Of a stretch of DNA of 64,000 nucleotides, positions 16,772-26,185 are shown piece by piece; position 1 is the stretch's first letter; each line of letters opens with the position of its first letter. Made by a program: the position numbers and the translations under genes. Origin of the DNA: CAVRQM01 sp963732775 (GTDB lineage: Bacteria > Pseudomonadota > Alphaproteobacteria > Acetobacterales > Acetobacteraceae); assembly GCA_963732775.1 (NCBI GenBank), contig CAVTAR010000003.1, forward strand, positions 558,001 to 622,000. Reading direction: 5' to 3'. Below the pieces are notes generated by a model. It saw only the letters and a program-made list of their open reading frames with translations. It had not been told where the DNA came from and did no database searches.

Positions 16772-17737
16772 TCACGCCGGCTCCGCCCGCCCCGCCAGCA
16801 GCGCCTCGAAATACTCGACCGTGCGCGCGAGCCCGGTCTCGAGCCCCACCTGCGGCTCCCAGCCCAGCGCCTTGCGGGCGCGCGCGATGTCGGGGCAGCG
16901 CTGCAGCGGGTCGTCCTGCGGCAGCGGGCGGTGCACGATGCGCGACTGCGAGCCGACGAGCGCCAGCACTCGCTCGGCCAGTTCGCGCACCGAGATCTCG
17001 TGCGGGTTGCCGAGGTTGATCGGCCCCGTCACCGCGTCCTCGGTCGCCATCATGCGCACGAAACCCTCGATCAGGTCGTCGACGTAGCAGAACGCCCGGG
17101 TCTGGCTGCCGTCGCCGTACAGCGTCAGGTCCTCGCCACGCAGCGCCTGGACGATGAAGTTGGACACCACGCGCCCGTCGCGCGGGTGCATGCGCGGGCC
17201 ATAGGTGTTGAAGATGCGCACCACCTTCACCCGCGTCGCGTGCTGGCGGTGGTAGTCGAAGAACAGCGTCTCCGCACAGCGCTTGCCCTCGTCGTAGCAG
17301 GCGCGCGGCCCGAGCGGGTTGACGTTGCCGCGGTACTCCTCGCCCTGCGGGCTCACCGTCGGGTCGCCGTACACCTCGCTGGTCGATGCCTGGAACACCC
17401 GCGCCCGCGTGCGCTTGGCCAGGCCGAGCATGTTGATGGCGCCGATCACGCTGGTCTTGGTCGTCTGCACCGGGTCGAACTGGTAATGGATCGGCGAGGC
17501 CGGGCAGGCGAGGTTGTAGATCTCGTCCACCTCCACGTACAGCGGGAAGGTGATGTCGTGGCGCATCGCCTCGAACCGCGGGTTGCCGAGCAGGCCCGCG
17601 ACGTTCGCCTTCGATCCGGTGAAGTAGTTGTCCACGCACAGCACGTCATGGCCTTCGCCCACCAGCCGCTCGCACAGATGCGAGCCGAGGAAGCCGGCCC
17701 CTCCGGTCACGAGGATGCGTCTGCGCCCGATGCCCAT
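16772..17737 (-). CDS. UDP-glucuronate decarboxylase-like NAD-dependent epimerase
   Basis: The 321-residue extended SDR has the NAD motif ILVTGGAGFLGSHL at residues 8-21, CVDNYFTGSKANV, the HDIT and ACPASPIHYQ blocks, and the catalytic YxxxK (ACYDEGKR). These match UDP-xylose synthase/UDP-glucuronate decarboxylase (UXS), which makes UDP-xylose for surface glycans. The conserved ASTSEVYGDP supplies the Thr/Ser. The start ATG 17737 gives the normal N-terminus. Related nucleotide-sugar epimerase genes elsewhere in the window (51979, 54127 region) suggest polysaccharide synthesis is a local theme. Confidence 0.88.
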   Translation of the reverse strand: MGIGRRRILVTGGAGFLGSHLCERLVGEGHDVLCVDNYFTGSKANVAGLLGNPRFEAMRHDITFPLYVEVDEIYNLACPASPIHYQFDPVQTTKTSVIGAINMLGLAKRTRARVFQASTSEVYGDPTVSPQGEEYRGNVNPLGPRACYDEGKRCAETLFFDYHRQHATRVKVVRIFNTYGPRMHPRDGRVVSNFIVQALRGEDLTLYGDGSQTRAFCYVDDLIEGFVRMMATEDAVTGPINLGNPHEISVRELAERVLALVGSQSRIVHRPLPQDDPLQRCPDIARARKALGWEPQVGLETGLARTVEYFEALLAGRAEPA

Positions 17738-17764
17738 GCGTCAGAAATCCCATGCGTCAAAAGT
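17733..17764. repeat. 16-bp imperfect tandem duplication
   Basis: CCCATGCGTCAGAAAT followed by CCCATGCGTCAAAAGT, two mismatches. It spans the GST stop and the decarboxylase start, duplicating the start-codon region of the latter. Confidence 0.7.
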
Positions 17765-18425
17765 CCAGGTCGGCGTAGTGTTCGGGCGGCGTCATGCCGG
17801 GTACCCGGTCGGCCAGCAGCGCCCGGAACGCCGGCCGGCTCTTGATGCGCGCATACCAGTCTCGGGCCGCCGGGCTCACCGTCCAGTCCACGTCGCCCGA
17901 GAAGTCGAGCACCGACAGGTGCGCCGCCGCCGCGAGGTCGGCCAGCGACAGCGCGCCGCCGGCCAGCCATTTCCGCGTCTCGGCGAGCCAGCCGATATAC
18001 GGCAGGTGGTCGCGCAGCGCCGCATAGCCGGCCCGCAGCGCCGCCGCGTCGGGATGCCCGCGCCCGGCCAGGCGGCGGATATACTTCTGGGCGTTGAGGT
18101 TCCGCGTGACTTCCGCATCGAACTTGCCGTCGAACCAGGCGACCAGGCGGCGCACTTCCACCCGCTCGGACAGCGTGGCGCCCAGCAGCGACTGGTCCGG
18201 ATAGGCCTCGTCGAGATATTCGCAGATGACGTTGCTGTCCGGCACGGCAAGCCCGTTGTCGTCGAGCAGCGTCGGCACCGTCGCCGCCGCGTTCATGGTG
18301 AGGTACTCGTCGCGCCGCTCCCACACCCGCTCGACCTTCAGCTCGAAGATCAGCCGCTTCTCGGCCAAGGCGAGGCGCACCTTCCGGCAATAGGGCGACA
18401 ACGGCAGATGGTACAGCACGCGCAT
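17757..18425 (-). CDS. Glutathione S-transferase family protein
   Basis: The 222-residue product begins MRVLYHLPLSPYCRKVRLA, the thioredoxin-fold N-domain with a Ser/Cys at the glutathione site, followed by NAAATVPTLLDD (cis-Pro motif) and PDSNVICEYLDEAYP (the Glu-Ser-type GSH contact). An all-helical C-domain follows from about residue 90. It probably conjugates or reduces electrophiles or peroxides; the substrate is not deducible. It diverges from eutB with a 72-nt gap. Confidence 0.85.
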   Translation of the reverse strand: MRVLYHLPLSPYCRKVRLALAEKRLIFELKVERVWERRDEYLTMNAAATVPTLLDDNGLAVPDSNVICEYLDEAYPDQSLLGATLSERVEVRRLVAWFDGKFDAEVTRNLNAQKYIRRLAGRGHPDAAALRAGYAALRDHLPYIGWLAETRKWLAGGALSLADLAAAAHLSVLDFSGDVDWTVSPAARDWYARIKSRPAFRALLADRVPGMTPPEHYADLDF

Positions 18426-18497
18426 GGCGGCCTTCCTAGCGCGCGCCCGGGAGACGCGCCAACGTGCTAGCCTCGCCCGACCACAAGGACGCTCGCC

Positions 18498-19868
18498 ATG
18501 CCCTTCCAGCACAGCATCCGCGGCACCACGCACCGCTTCGCCGACCTGCGCACCCTGCTCGCCTGCGCCACGCGCCCGCGCTCCGGCGACCAGCTCGCCG
18601 GCATCGCCGCCGCCTCGGCGGAGGAGGCGGCGGCCGCCCGCTGCGCGCTGGCCGATCTGCCGCTCGCGCATTTCCTGGCGGAGGCCGTGGTGCCGTACGA
18701 GGCTTGCGACGTCACCCGCCTGCTGGTCGACACGCACGACGCGGCGGCCTTCGCGCCGGTGCGCCACCTGACCGTGGGCGGGTTCCGCGACTGGCTGCTG
18801 GGCGACGACGCGACAACCGAGCGGCTCGCGGCGCTGGCGCCCGGCCTGCTGCCGGAGATGGCCGCCGCCGTCTCAAAGCTGATGCGCAACCAGGACCTGG
18901 TGCTGGCCGCGCGAAAATGCCGGGTGGTGACGGCGTTCCGCGACACCATCGGCCTGCCCGGCACGATGGCGGTGCGCCTGCAGCCGAACCACCCGACCGA
19001 CGACGCGCGCGGCATCGCCGCCTCGATCCTGGACGGCCTCATGTACGGCAGCGGTGACGCGGTCATCGGCATCAACCCGGCGAGCGACTCGCCCGCCACG
19101 CTCGCCCGCCTGCTGCACATGCTGGACGACATCATCGCGCGTCTCGCCATCCCCACCCAGGCCTGCGTGCTGACCCACGTCACCACCGCGATCGGGCTGA
19201 TGGAGCAGGGCGTGCCGACCGACCTCGTGTTCCAGTCGATAGCCGGCACAGAGGCCGCGAACGCCTCGTTCGGCGTCACGCTCGCGGTGCTGCGCGAGGC
19301 GGCCGACGCGGCGCGCGCGCTGGCGCGTGGCACGGTGGGGCAGAACGCGATGTATTTCGAGACCGGGCAGGGCAGCGCGCTATCGGCCGGCGCGCATCAC
19401 GGCGTCGACCAGCAGACGCTCGAGGCCCGTGCCTACGGGGTCGCGCGCGCGTTCTCGCCGCTGCTGGTCAACTCCGTGGTCGGCTTCATCGGCCCGGAAT
19501 ACCTCTACGACGGCAAGCAGATCATCCGTGCGGCGCTCGAGGATCATTGCTGCGGCAAGCTGCTGGGCCTGCCGCTCGGCGTCGACATCTGTTACACCAA
19601 TCACGCCGAGGCCGATCAGGACGACATGGACGTGTGCCTGACGATGCTGGCCGCCGCCGGCGTCACCTACATCATGGGCATCCCCGGCGCTGACGACGTG
19701 ATGCTGGGATACCAGTCCACGTCGTTCCATGATGCGCTGTATGCCCGCCACGTCTTCGGGCTGCGGCGCGCGCCGGAGTTCCAGGCGTGGCTGGACGCCC
19801 AGGGCTTCGCCGGCGGCGCGCGGGTCGAGGCGTCGCGACGCCTCGCTTCCCAGCTCGTCGCCGCATGA
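18498..19868 (+). CDS. eutB: Ethanolamine ammonia-lyase large subunit
   Basis: EutB is the catalytic alpha subunit of the adenosylcobalamin-dependent lyase that turns ethanolamine into acetaldehyde and ammonia. The 456-residue product matches the family along its whole length, with QPNHPTDDARGIAASILDG, GDAVIGINPASDS, FQSIAGTEAANASFG, MYFETGQGSALSAGAHHG and CYTNHAEADQDDMD blocks lining the substrate pocket. ATG 18498 follows an AAGGA site. It overlaps eutC by 4 nt. No carboxysome-type eut genes or eut regulator are nearby, so this is the stand-alone form used to take nitrogen from ethanolamine. Confidence 0.95.
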   Translation: MPFQHSIRGTTHRFADLRTLLACATRPRSGDQLAGIAAASAEEAAAARCALADLPLAHFLAEAVVPYEACDVTRLLVDTHDAAAFAPVRHLTVGGFRDWLLGDDATTERLAALAPGLLPEMAAAVSKLMRNQDLVLAARKCRVVTAFRDTIGLPGTMAVRLQPNHPTDDARGIAASILDGLMYGSGDAVIGINPASDSPATLARLLHMLDDIIARLAIPTQACVLTHVTTAIGLMEQGVPTDLVFQSIAGTEAANASFGVTLAVLREAADAARALARGTVGQNAMYFETGQGSALSAGAHHGVDQQTLEARAYGVARAFSPLLVNSVVGFIGPEYLYDGKQIIRAALEDHCCGKLLGLPLGVDICYTNHAEADQDDMDVCLTMLAAAGVTYIMGIPGADDVMLGYQSTSFHDALYARHVFGLRRAPEFQAWLDAQGFAGGARVEASRRLASQLVAA

Positions 19869-20632
19869 CCGAGCTCGTGCCATGGCCATCCGCCGTCGTC
19901 GCCGACGACTGGACGGCGTGGCGCCGCCACACCCCGGCGCGGATCGCCCTCGGCCGCGCCGGCGCCAGCCTGCCGACCGCCGAGGTCCTGGCGCTGGAGG
20001 TGGCACACGCCCAGGCGCGCGACGCGGTGCACCGGCCGCTCGACGTCGCGGCGCTGCGGGCAGCGCTCGGGGCCGACGCCGTGCTGGTGGCGAGCCTGGC
20101 GCCGGACCGCGCGACCTACCTGCGGCGGCCGGACCTCGGTCGCCGGCTCGCGGGCGACGTGCCGCGCCTGGCCTGCGACGTGGTGTTCGTGCTCGCCGAC
20201 GGTCTGTCGCCCGCGGCGGTGGAGGCGCACGGGCCGGCGGTGTTCCGCCTCGCGCGACAGAGGCTGCAGGCCGACGGCTTCGTGGTCGGGCCGGCCGTGG
20301 TGGCCACGCAGGCGCGGGTGGCCCTGGGCGACGCGGTCGCGTCCGCCATGGGCGCCCGCGCGGTCGCCGTGCTGATCGGCGAGCGGCCCGGCCTGTCGTC
20401 GCCGGCGAGCCTCGGCGTCTATCTCACCTGGGCGCCGGTGGCGGGGGTCAGCACGGATGCCGAGCGCAACTGCATCTCCAACATCTGGGCCGAGGGCCTG
20501 TCTGCCGAGGCGGCGGCGGCAACGCTTGCCTGGCTGCTGCACGCGGCGCGCGCCATGGGCCGCACCGGGGTGGCGCTGAAGGACGAAAGCGGGAGTGCCG
20601 CGTTGCTGGCAGGCAGCGGCGGGGCGGCGTAG
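19865..20632 (+). CDS. eutC: Ethanolamine ammonia-lyase small subunit
   Basis: The 255-residue beta subunit completes the cobalamin-binding site with EutB. Diagnostic blocks are TPARIALGRAGASLPT, VAHAQARDAVHRPLD, VFVLADGLSPAAVEAHG, VLIGERPGLSSPASLG and STDAERNCISNI. The ATG overlaps the eutB stop (ATGA), the usual eutBC arrangement. The C-terminal tail is short. It should act in the cytoplasm as part of the alpha6beta6 complex. Confidence 0.94.
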   Translation: MTELVPWPSAVVADDWTAWRRHTPARIALGRAGASLPTAEVLALEVAHAQARDAVHRPLDVAALRAALGADAVLVASLAPDRATYLRRPDLGRRLAGDVPRLACDVVFVLADGLSPAAVEAHGPAVFRLARQRLQADGFVVGPAVVATQARVALGDAVASAMGARAVAVLIGERPGLSSPASLGVYLTWAPVAGVSTDAERNCISNIWAEGLSAEAAAATLAWLLHAARAMGRTGVALKDESGSAALLAGSGGAA

Positions 20633-20663
20633 GCTCCCCGCGGCCGAACAACCGGAGCCAGCC

Positions 20664-21125
20664 ATGGCGGACCACGCGATCACGTTCCCGGAGCCATCCA
20701 GCCACGCGCACTACGACGAGGACTTCTTCGCCTGGACGCAGGAGCAGGCAGCACGGCTGCGCGCCGGCGAGTTCTCGGCGCTGGACGTGGAACACCTGGC
20801 GGAGGAGATCGAGAGCGTGGGCGGACGCGATTCCCGCGAGGTGCGAAGCCGGCTCGAGGTCGTGATCCTGCACCTGCTGAAGTGGCGCTATCAACCCGAG
20901 TACCAGTGTCGGAGCTGGCGTAGCTCGATCTGGACGCAGCGAGGCGAACTGGAACGTGTCCTGGCAGCCAGCCCCAGCCTGCGCAGGCACCTGCCGGAAT
21001 GGCTGCCCGATGCCTACGAGCGCGGGCGCTACAGAGCCCTCGCGGAGACCGGGCTGGAGCGGATGCCCGAGACATGCCCGTTCTCGCTCGACCAGGTCAT
21101 GGACCCGGAGTGGCTCCCCTTGTAG
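20664..21125 (+). CDS. DUF29-family protein
   Basis: The 153-residue protein carries the DUF29 pattern: YDEDFFAWTQEQAARLRAG, LDVEHLAEEIESVGGRDSREVRSRL and LLKWRYQPEYQ-RSW, ending in a FSLDQVMDPEWLP motif. Function is unknown; such genes are common in cyanobacteria and alphaproteobacteria and often occur in multiple copies. ATG 20664 has CCGGAG 6 nt upstream. It lies 31 nt after eutC and ends exactly at the gltB stop on the other strand. Confidence 0.85.
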   Translation: MADHAITFPEPSSHAHYDEDFFAWTQEQAARLRAGEFSALDVEHLAEEIESVGGRDSREVRSRLEVVILHLLKWRYQPEYQCRSWRSSIWTQRGELERVLAASPSLRRHLPEWLPDAYERGRYRALAETGLERMPETCPFSLDQVMDPEWLPL

Positions 21126-24100
21126 CTACGCGCGCAGCATCTCCGCTTCGTCGCTGAGCGGCACCGGCAGGTAGCGGACGTACTCGTGCGGGACCACCTG
21201 CCAGAAGCGCGGCAGCACCAAATCCCAGTCGTGCAGCAACTGCCTGGCATAGCGGCTGTTCGTCTCGACAACGTGGCGCTCGACCAGGTTGCGCAGCACT
21301 TCCTCCCAGTGCGCGCTGCGCAGGCGGTCCCAGCCGATCGTGTCCGGGTTCGCGCGCCGCTCGAACCGGCCGTCCGCGTCGTGCACGAACGCCATCCCGC
21401 CGGTGAAGCCCGCGCCGAAATTGTCGCCGACCGCGCCCAGGATCACCACCGTGCCGCCGGTCATGTACTCGCAGGCGTTGGAGCCGCAGCCCTCGATCAC
21501 CGCCGTCGCGCCCGAGTTGCGCACCGCGAACCGCTCGCCCGCCTGCCCGGCCGCGAACAGCGCGCCGGAGGTCGCGCCGTACAGCACCGTGTTGCCCACG
21601 ATGGTGTTCTGCTCGGTGCGCAGGTCGGACGACGGCGACGGCCGCACGACGATGGTCGCCCCCGACAGCCCCTTGCCGACGTAGTCGTTCGCCTCGCCCA
21701 TCACCTCGAGCCGCAGGCCCTGCACCGCGAAGGCGCCGAGCGACTGGCCCGCCACGCCGCGCAGCCGCACCGTCGCGTGGCCGGGCTGCAGCCCCGTCAT
21801 GCCGAACTTGCGCACGATGCGGCTGGAGAAGCGCGTGCCGACGGCGCGATGCGTGTTGCGAACGGTGTACTGCAATTGCAGCTTCTCGCCGCGCTCGAAC
21901 AACGCGCGCGCATCCTCGATCATGCGCGCATCCAGCGTGTCGGGCACCTCGTTGCGCCCCTCCAGCGTGCAGTATCGCGCAAAGCCGCCGGCGTCCGCCT
22001 GCACCAGCAGCGGGTTGAGGTCGAGGTCGTCGAGCAGCTCCGAGCCGCGGCTCACCTGGCGCAGCAGGTGCGTCTGCCCGATCACGTCGGCCAGCCGCCG
22101 CACGCCGAGCGAGGCCAGGATCAGCCGTACCTCCTCGGCGATGAAGCTGAACAGGTTGATCACCTTCTCGGGCGAGCCGTCGAACTTCTTGCGCAGCGCC
22201 TCGTCCTGCGTGCAGACGCCGACCGGACAGGTGTTGCTGTGGCACTGGCGCACCATGATGCAGCCCATCGCGACCAGGCTCGCCGTGCCGATGCCGAACT
22301 CCTCGGCGCCCAGCATCGCCGCGATCACCACGTCGCGCCCGGTCTTGATGCCGCCATCGGTGCGCAGCTTCACGCGGTGGCGCAGCCGGTTCAGCATCAG
22401 CACCTGGTGCGCCTCGGACAGCCCCATCTCCCACGGCAGGCCGGCGTACTTCACGCTGCTCTGCGGGCTCGCACCGGTGCCGCCGGAATGGCCGCTGATC
22501 AGGATGGCGTCGGCCTTCGCCTTGGCCACGCCGGCCGCGACCGTGCCGATGCCGCTGCGCGCCACCAGCTTCACGCACACGCTGGCGTCCGGGTTGATCT
22601 GCTTCAGGTCGTAGATGAGCTGCGCCAGGTCCTCGATCGAGTAGATGTCGTGGTGCGGCGGCGGGCTGATCAGCGTCACCCCCGGCGTGCTGTGGCGCAG
22701 CTTGGCGATCAGCCCCGTCACCTTGAAGCCCGGCAACTGCCCGCCCTCGCCCGGCTTGGCGCCTTGCGCCACCTTGATCTCGATCTCGCGGCAATTGTTC
22801 AGGTACTCCGCCGTCACGCCGAAGCGGCCGGAGGCGATCTGCTTGATCGCCGAGTTCGCGTTGTCCCCGTTCGCCCGCGGCCGTGCCCGCGCGGAATCCT
22901 CGCCGCCCTCGCCGCTGTCGCTGCGGGCACCGATGCGGTTCATCGCGATCGACAGCGTCTCGTGCGCCTCGGGGCTCAGCGCGCCGAGCGAGATGCCCGG
23001 CGCCAGCAGCCGCTTGCGGATCTCCGTGATGCTCTCCACCTCGTCGACCGGCACCGGCGCGGCGCCGTCGGTGTTGAAGTCGAGCAGGTCGCGCAGCGCC
23101 ACCGGCGGCATCCGGCGGACCGCGTCGGTATAGCGGCGGAACAGGGTGAAGCTGTCGGTCGCCACCGCCTCCTGCAGCATGTGGATCAGCCCGCCGTCGA
23201 AGGCGTGCGTCTCGCCGCGACGGCGCAGCTTGTACAGGCCGCCGATCGGCAACGTCAGCGACTCGCCGCCCCAGGCCGAGGCGTGCAGGTCGAGCACTTT
23301 TCGCGCGATGCCGGAGAGGCCGAGGCCGGAGATGCGCGACTGCATCCCCGGAAAGAACTCCGCCACCAGCGCGCGCGACAGGCCGATGGCCTCGAAGTTG
23401 AGGCCGCCGCGATAGGAGGAGACGACGGCAATGCCCATCTTCGACATCACCTTCAGCAGGCCCTTGTCGACGGCCTTCCTGTAGCGCCCGACCGCGTCCT
23501 TCAGCGACAGCGACCCGAACAGCCCGCGCCGGTGCCGCTCGGCGATGCTCTCCTGCGCCAGATAGGCGTTGATGGTGGTGGCGCCCACGCCGATCAGCAC
23601 GGCGAAACCGTGCACGTCGAGGCAGTCGGCGGTGCGCACGTTCAGGCTGGTGAAGGTGCGCAACGAGCTGCGCACCAGGTGGGTGTGCACGCCGCCGGCG
23701 GCCAGCACCATCGGGATCGCGGCGCGCTGCGGCCCTTGCGCGTCGTCGCTCAGGATCACGTGCGTGCAGCCGGCGCGCACGCCCTCCTCGGCCTCCGCAC
23801 GGATGCGCTCCAGTGCCGCGCGCAAGCCGCTCTCGCCCGTGGCGACCGCAAAGGTGCAGTCCACGACACAGGCCGACGCCGCCATGGTGTCGCGCATCGC
23901 CGCGAACTCGGCGTTGGACAGCACCGGGCTCTCCAGCTGCAGCAGGTCGCACTGCCCGCTGTCCTCGTCCATGACGTTGCCGAGGTTGCCGAGCCGCGTC
24001 TTCAGCGACATCACCCGGCCCTCGCGCAGGCTGTCGATCGGCGGGTTCGTCACCTGGCTGAAGTTCTGGCGAAAGTAGTGTTGCAGGCCGCGGTACTTCT

Positions 24101-25646
24101 CCGACAGCACGGCCACCGGCGTGTCGTCGCCCATGCTGCCGACCGCCTCCTGCGCGCCCTCCACCATCGGGTGCAGGATCAGCTCCAGCTCCTCGATGGT
24201 GAGCCCGACCGCGAGCTGCCGCCGGCGCAGCGCGTCACCCTCGAACAGCACGGGCTCGGGCGCGTCGGTGCGGATGATGTGGTCGATCTGGCGGATTCTT
24301 CGCGCCCAGTCCCCGAACGGCTGGCGCGCGGCGAGCACGTCCTTCAGTTCGCCGTCGTGGTAGAAGCGCGGGGCGTCCAGGTCGACCGCGATGGTCTGGC
24401 CGGGGCCGACGCGGCCCTTCTCGACGATCGTGCTCTCGTCCAGCGTCACCATGCCGGCCTCGCTGCCCACCACCAGCATCTGGTTGCTGGCGATGGTGTA
24501 GCGCAGCGGGCGCAGGCCGTTGCGGTCGAGCCCGGCGATCACCCAGCGCCCGTCGGTGGCCGCGATCGCCGCCGGCCCGTCCCACGGCTCCATCACGGCG
24601 TAGCAGTACATGAACAGGTCGCGATGCGCCTCCGGCATCGCGGAATCCTGGCCGATGCTGGCCGGGATCATCATGGCCTTGGTCATCGGCGCGTCGCGTC
24701 CGGCGCGCACCAGCACCTCGAACACGTTGTCCAGCGTCGCGGTGTCCGAGCCGCCGCCCTGGATCACCGGCTTGATGTCCTCGATCCACGGGTCGAGCGC
24801 CGCGGACGCCAGGCGCGTCTCGTGCGCGCGCATCCAGTTGACGTTGCCGGTGACGGTGTTGATCTCGCCGTTGTGCGCCAGCATCCGGAACGGCTGCGCC
24901 AGCCGCCAGGTCGGGAAGGTGTTGGTGGAATAGCGCTGGTGGTAGATCGCGAAGCGGCTGACGAAGCGCGCATCGTTCAGGTCCGGGTAGAACACGCTCA
25001 GGTGCTCGGCGAGGAACATGCCCTTGTAGATGATCGACCGGCACGACAGCGAACAGAAATACAGCTCCGGTACGCCACTCGCCAGCGCCCGCTTCTCGAT
25101 ACGCCTGCGGATCACGTACAGGTCGCGCTCGAACGCCGCCTCGCTGGCGCCCGGCGCGTTGCGGATCATGATCTGCTCGATCTCGGGGCGCGTCGCGTTG
25201 GCCTTCTCGCCGATGCACGAGACGTCGATCGGCACCTGCCGCCAGCCGTAGATCTGGTAGCCGAACGCGAGGATTTCGGATTCCACGATCTGCCGGCAGC
25301 GCTCCTGCGCCGACAGGTCGGTCTTCGGCAGGAACACTTGCCCCACGCCGATCGGCCCAGGCTTCAGCTTGTGCCCGCCGCGGGCGATCGCGTCGGCGAA
25401 GAAGTCCTGCGGGATTTCGACATGGATGCCGGCCCCGTCCCCGGTCTTGCCGTCGGCATCGACCGCGCCGCGATGCCACACCGCCTTCAACGCGTCGATG
25501 CCGGCCTGCACGATGTCGCGCCTGCGCTGGCCGTCGAGCGCCGCGACCAGGCCGACGCCGCAGGCATCGTGTTCCTGCGAAGGGTCGTAGGTCTCGTGCA
25601 GGCGGGCCGCGTTGGCGTGCCAGTCGGCCACAAAGTTCTCGGTCAT
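21126..25646 (-). CDS. gltB: Glutamate synthase large subunit
   Basis: GltB transfers glutamine amide nitrogen to 2-oxoglutarate. The 1506-residue product has an N-terminal class II amidotransferase whose nucleophile is Cys29 after a short propeptide (SQEHDAC-GVGL), a central domain, an FMN TIM barrel (GRDVVIAAMLGAEEFGIG) with the 3Fe-4S cysteines in CIMVRQCHSNTCPVG, and a C-terminal glucan-like beta-helix (GEAND, GATVVI-type repeats). Length is normal. ATG 25646 starts the family N-terminus. gltD lies 1.07 kb upstream on the same strand, split off by an inserted gene, a chimeric remnant and a repeat. Confidence 0.96.
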   Translation of the reverse strand: MTENFVADWHANAARLHETYDPSQEHDACGVGLVAALDGQRRRDIVQAGIDALKAVWHRGAVDADGKTGDGAGIHVEIPQDFFADAIARGGHKLKPGPIGVGQVFLPKTDLSAQERCRQIVESEILAFGYQIYGWRQVPIDVSCIGEKANATRPEIEQIMIRNAPGASEAAFERDLYVIRRRIEKRALASGVPELYFCSLSCRSIIYKGMFLAEHLSVFYPDLNDARFVSRFAIYHQRYSTNTFPTWRLAQPFRMLAHNGEINTVTGNVNWMRAHETRLASAALDPWIEDIKPVIQGGGSDTATLDNVFEVLVRAGRDAPMTKAMMIPASIGQDSAMPEAHRDLFMYCYAVMEPWDGPAAIAATDGRWVIAGLDRNGLRPLRYTIASNQMLVVGSEAGMVTLDESTIVEKGRVGPGQTIAVDLDAPRFYHDGELKDVLAARQPFGDWARRIRQIDHIIRTDAPEPVLFEGDALRRRQLAVGLTIEELELILHPMVEGAQEAVGSMGDDTPVAVLSEKYRGLQHYFRQNFSQVTNPPIDSLREGRVMSLKTRLGNLGNVMDEDSGQCDLLQLESPVLSNAEFAAMRDTMAASACVVDCTFAVATGESGLRAALERIRAEAEEGVRAGCTHVILSDDAQGPQRAAIPMVLAAGGVHTHLVRSSLRTFTSLNVRTADCLDVHGFAVLIGVGATTINAYLAQESIAERHRRGLFGSLSLKDAVGRYRKAVDKGLLKVMSKMGIAVVSSYRGGLNFEAIGLSRALVAEFFPGMQSRISGLGLSGIARKVLDLHASAWGGESLTLPIGGLYKLRRRGETHAFDGGLIHMLQEAVATDSFTLFRRYTDAVRRMPPVALRDLLDFNTDGAAPVPVDEVESITEIRKRLLAPGISLGALSPEAHETLSIAMNRIGARSDSGEGGEDSARARPRANGDNANSAIKQIASGRFGVTAEYLNNCREIEIKVAQGAKPGEGGQLPGFKVTGLIAKLRHSTPGVTLISPPPHHDIYSIEDLAQLIYDLKQINPDASVCVKLVARSGIGTVAAGVAKAKADAILISGHSGGTGASPQSSVKYAGLPWEMGLSEAHQVLMLNRLRHRVKLRTDGGIKTGRDVVIAAMLGAEEFGIGTASLVAMGCIMVRQCHSNTCPVGVCTQDEALRKKFDGSPEKVINLFSFIAEEVRLILASLGVRRLADVIGQTHLLRQVSRGSELLDDLDLNPLLVQADAGGFARYCTLEGRNEVPDTLDARMIEDARALFERGEKLQLQYTVRNTHRAVGTRFSSRIVRKFGMTGLQPGHATVRLRGVAGQSLGAFAVQGLRLEVMGEANDYVGKGLSGATIVVRPSPSSDLRTEQNTIVGNTVLYGATSGALFAAGQAGERFAVRNSGATAVIEGCGSNACEYMTGGTVVILGAVGDNFGAGFTGGMAFVHDADGRFERRANPDTIGWDRLRSAHWEEVLRNLVERHVVETNSRYARQLLHDWDLVLPRFWQVVPHEYVRYLPVPLSDEAEMLRA

Positions 25647-25675
25647 CGCACCACTCCGTTCCACGTCGCGCGGTG

Positions 25676-25767
25676 CCCCCTCACCCCGGCCCTCTCCCCC
25701 AAGCGGGGGCGAGGGAGGTCCTGCCCCCTCTCCCCCGCTTGGGGGAGAGGGCCGGGGTGAGGGGGGA
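25676..25767. repeat. Palindromic intergenic repeat, family B copy 1
   Basis: Long inverted repeat of the form CCCCTCACCCCGGCCCTCTC ... and its complement, with two nested hairpins around AAGCGGGGGC and CCCGCTTGGG. Sits just upstream of gltB between it and the chimeric remnant. Confidence 0.8.
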
Positions 25768-25779
25768 TGCCGCACCGCA

Positions 25780-26166
25780 TCACTCCGCCGCCACCGCCAG
25801 CGCCGCATCCTGCCGCGCCGCCTGCTGCATGTACGCGTGCATCGCCGCCGCCGCGTCGCGGCCGTCGCGGATCGCCCAAACCACCAGCGACGCCCCGCGC
25901 ACGATGTCCCCGGCCGCGAACACACCGGGCAGGCTCGTCATCTGCGTGCGATGCGAAACCTTCAGCGTATCCCAGCGCGTCACCTCCAAGGCGAACATCT
26001 CCGGCAGATCCTCCGGGTCGAATCCAGCGCCTTGATGACCAGGTCGGCCCGCACCGGGTGCGCGCTGGCCGCAGGCATCGTGCTCCTGCGAGGCGTTGTA
26101 GGTCTCGTGCAGCAGGGCGGTGTTGGCGTGCCAGTTGGCGACGAAGGCATGCCCGTGATTGCTCAT
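25780..26166 (-). pseudogene. Chimeric remnant: gltB 5' end fused to gltD 3' end
   Basis: The 128-residue frame begins like GltB (WHANTALLHETYNASQEHDACG, residues ~11-32, compare WHANAARLHETYDPSQEHDACG at gltB) and then jumps at about 26070 into the gltD C-terminus, which it follows nearly to identity (TLKVSHRTQMTSLPGVFAAG, DIVRGASLVVWAIRDGR, ending AAE). Right after the junction the gltD part is read out of frame for ~14 residues until a one-base loss restores the GltD frame at GFDPEDLP. A 9-bp in-frame loss follows. It cannot be an enzyme: no GATase beyond the Cys and no FAD domain. It most likely arose by duplication and internal deletion of a gltB-gltD segment. Confidence 0.8.
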
Positions 26167-26185
26167 CGTAACGTCTTTTTCGCGG

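Noticed and set aside
18426..18497. Cobalamin riboswitch upstream of eutB
   Set aside because: Only 72 nt separate GST and eutB; no room for the conserved B12-box structure and no matching motif seen.
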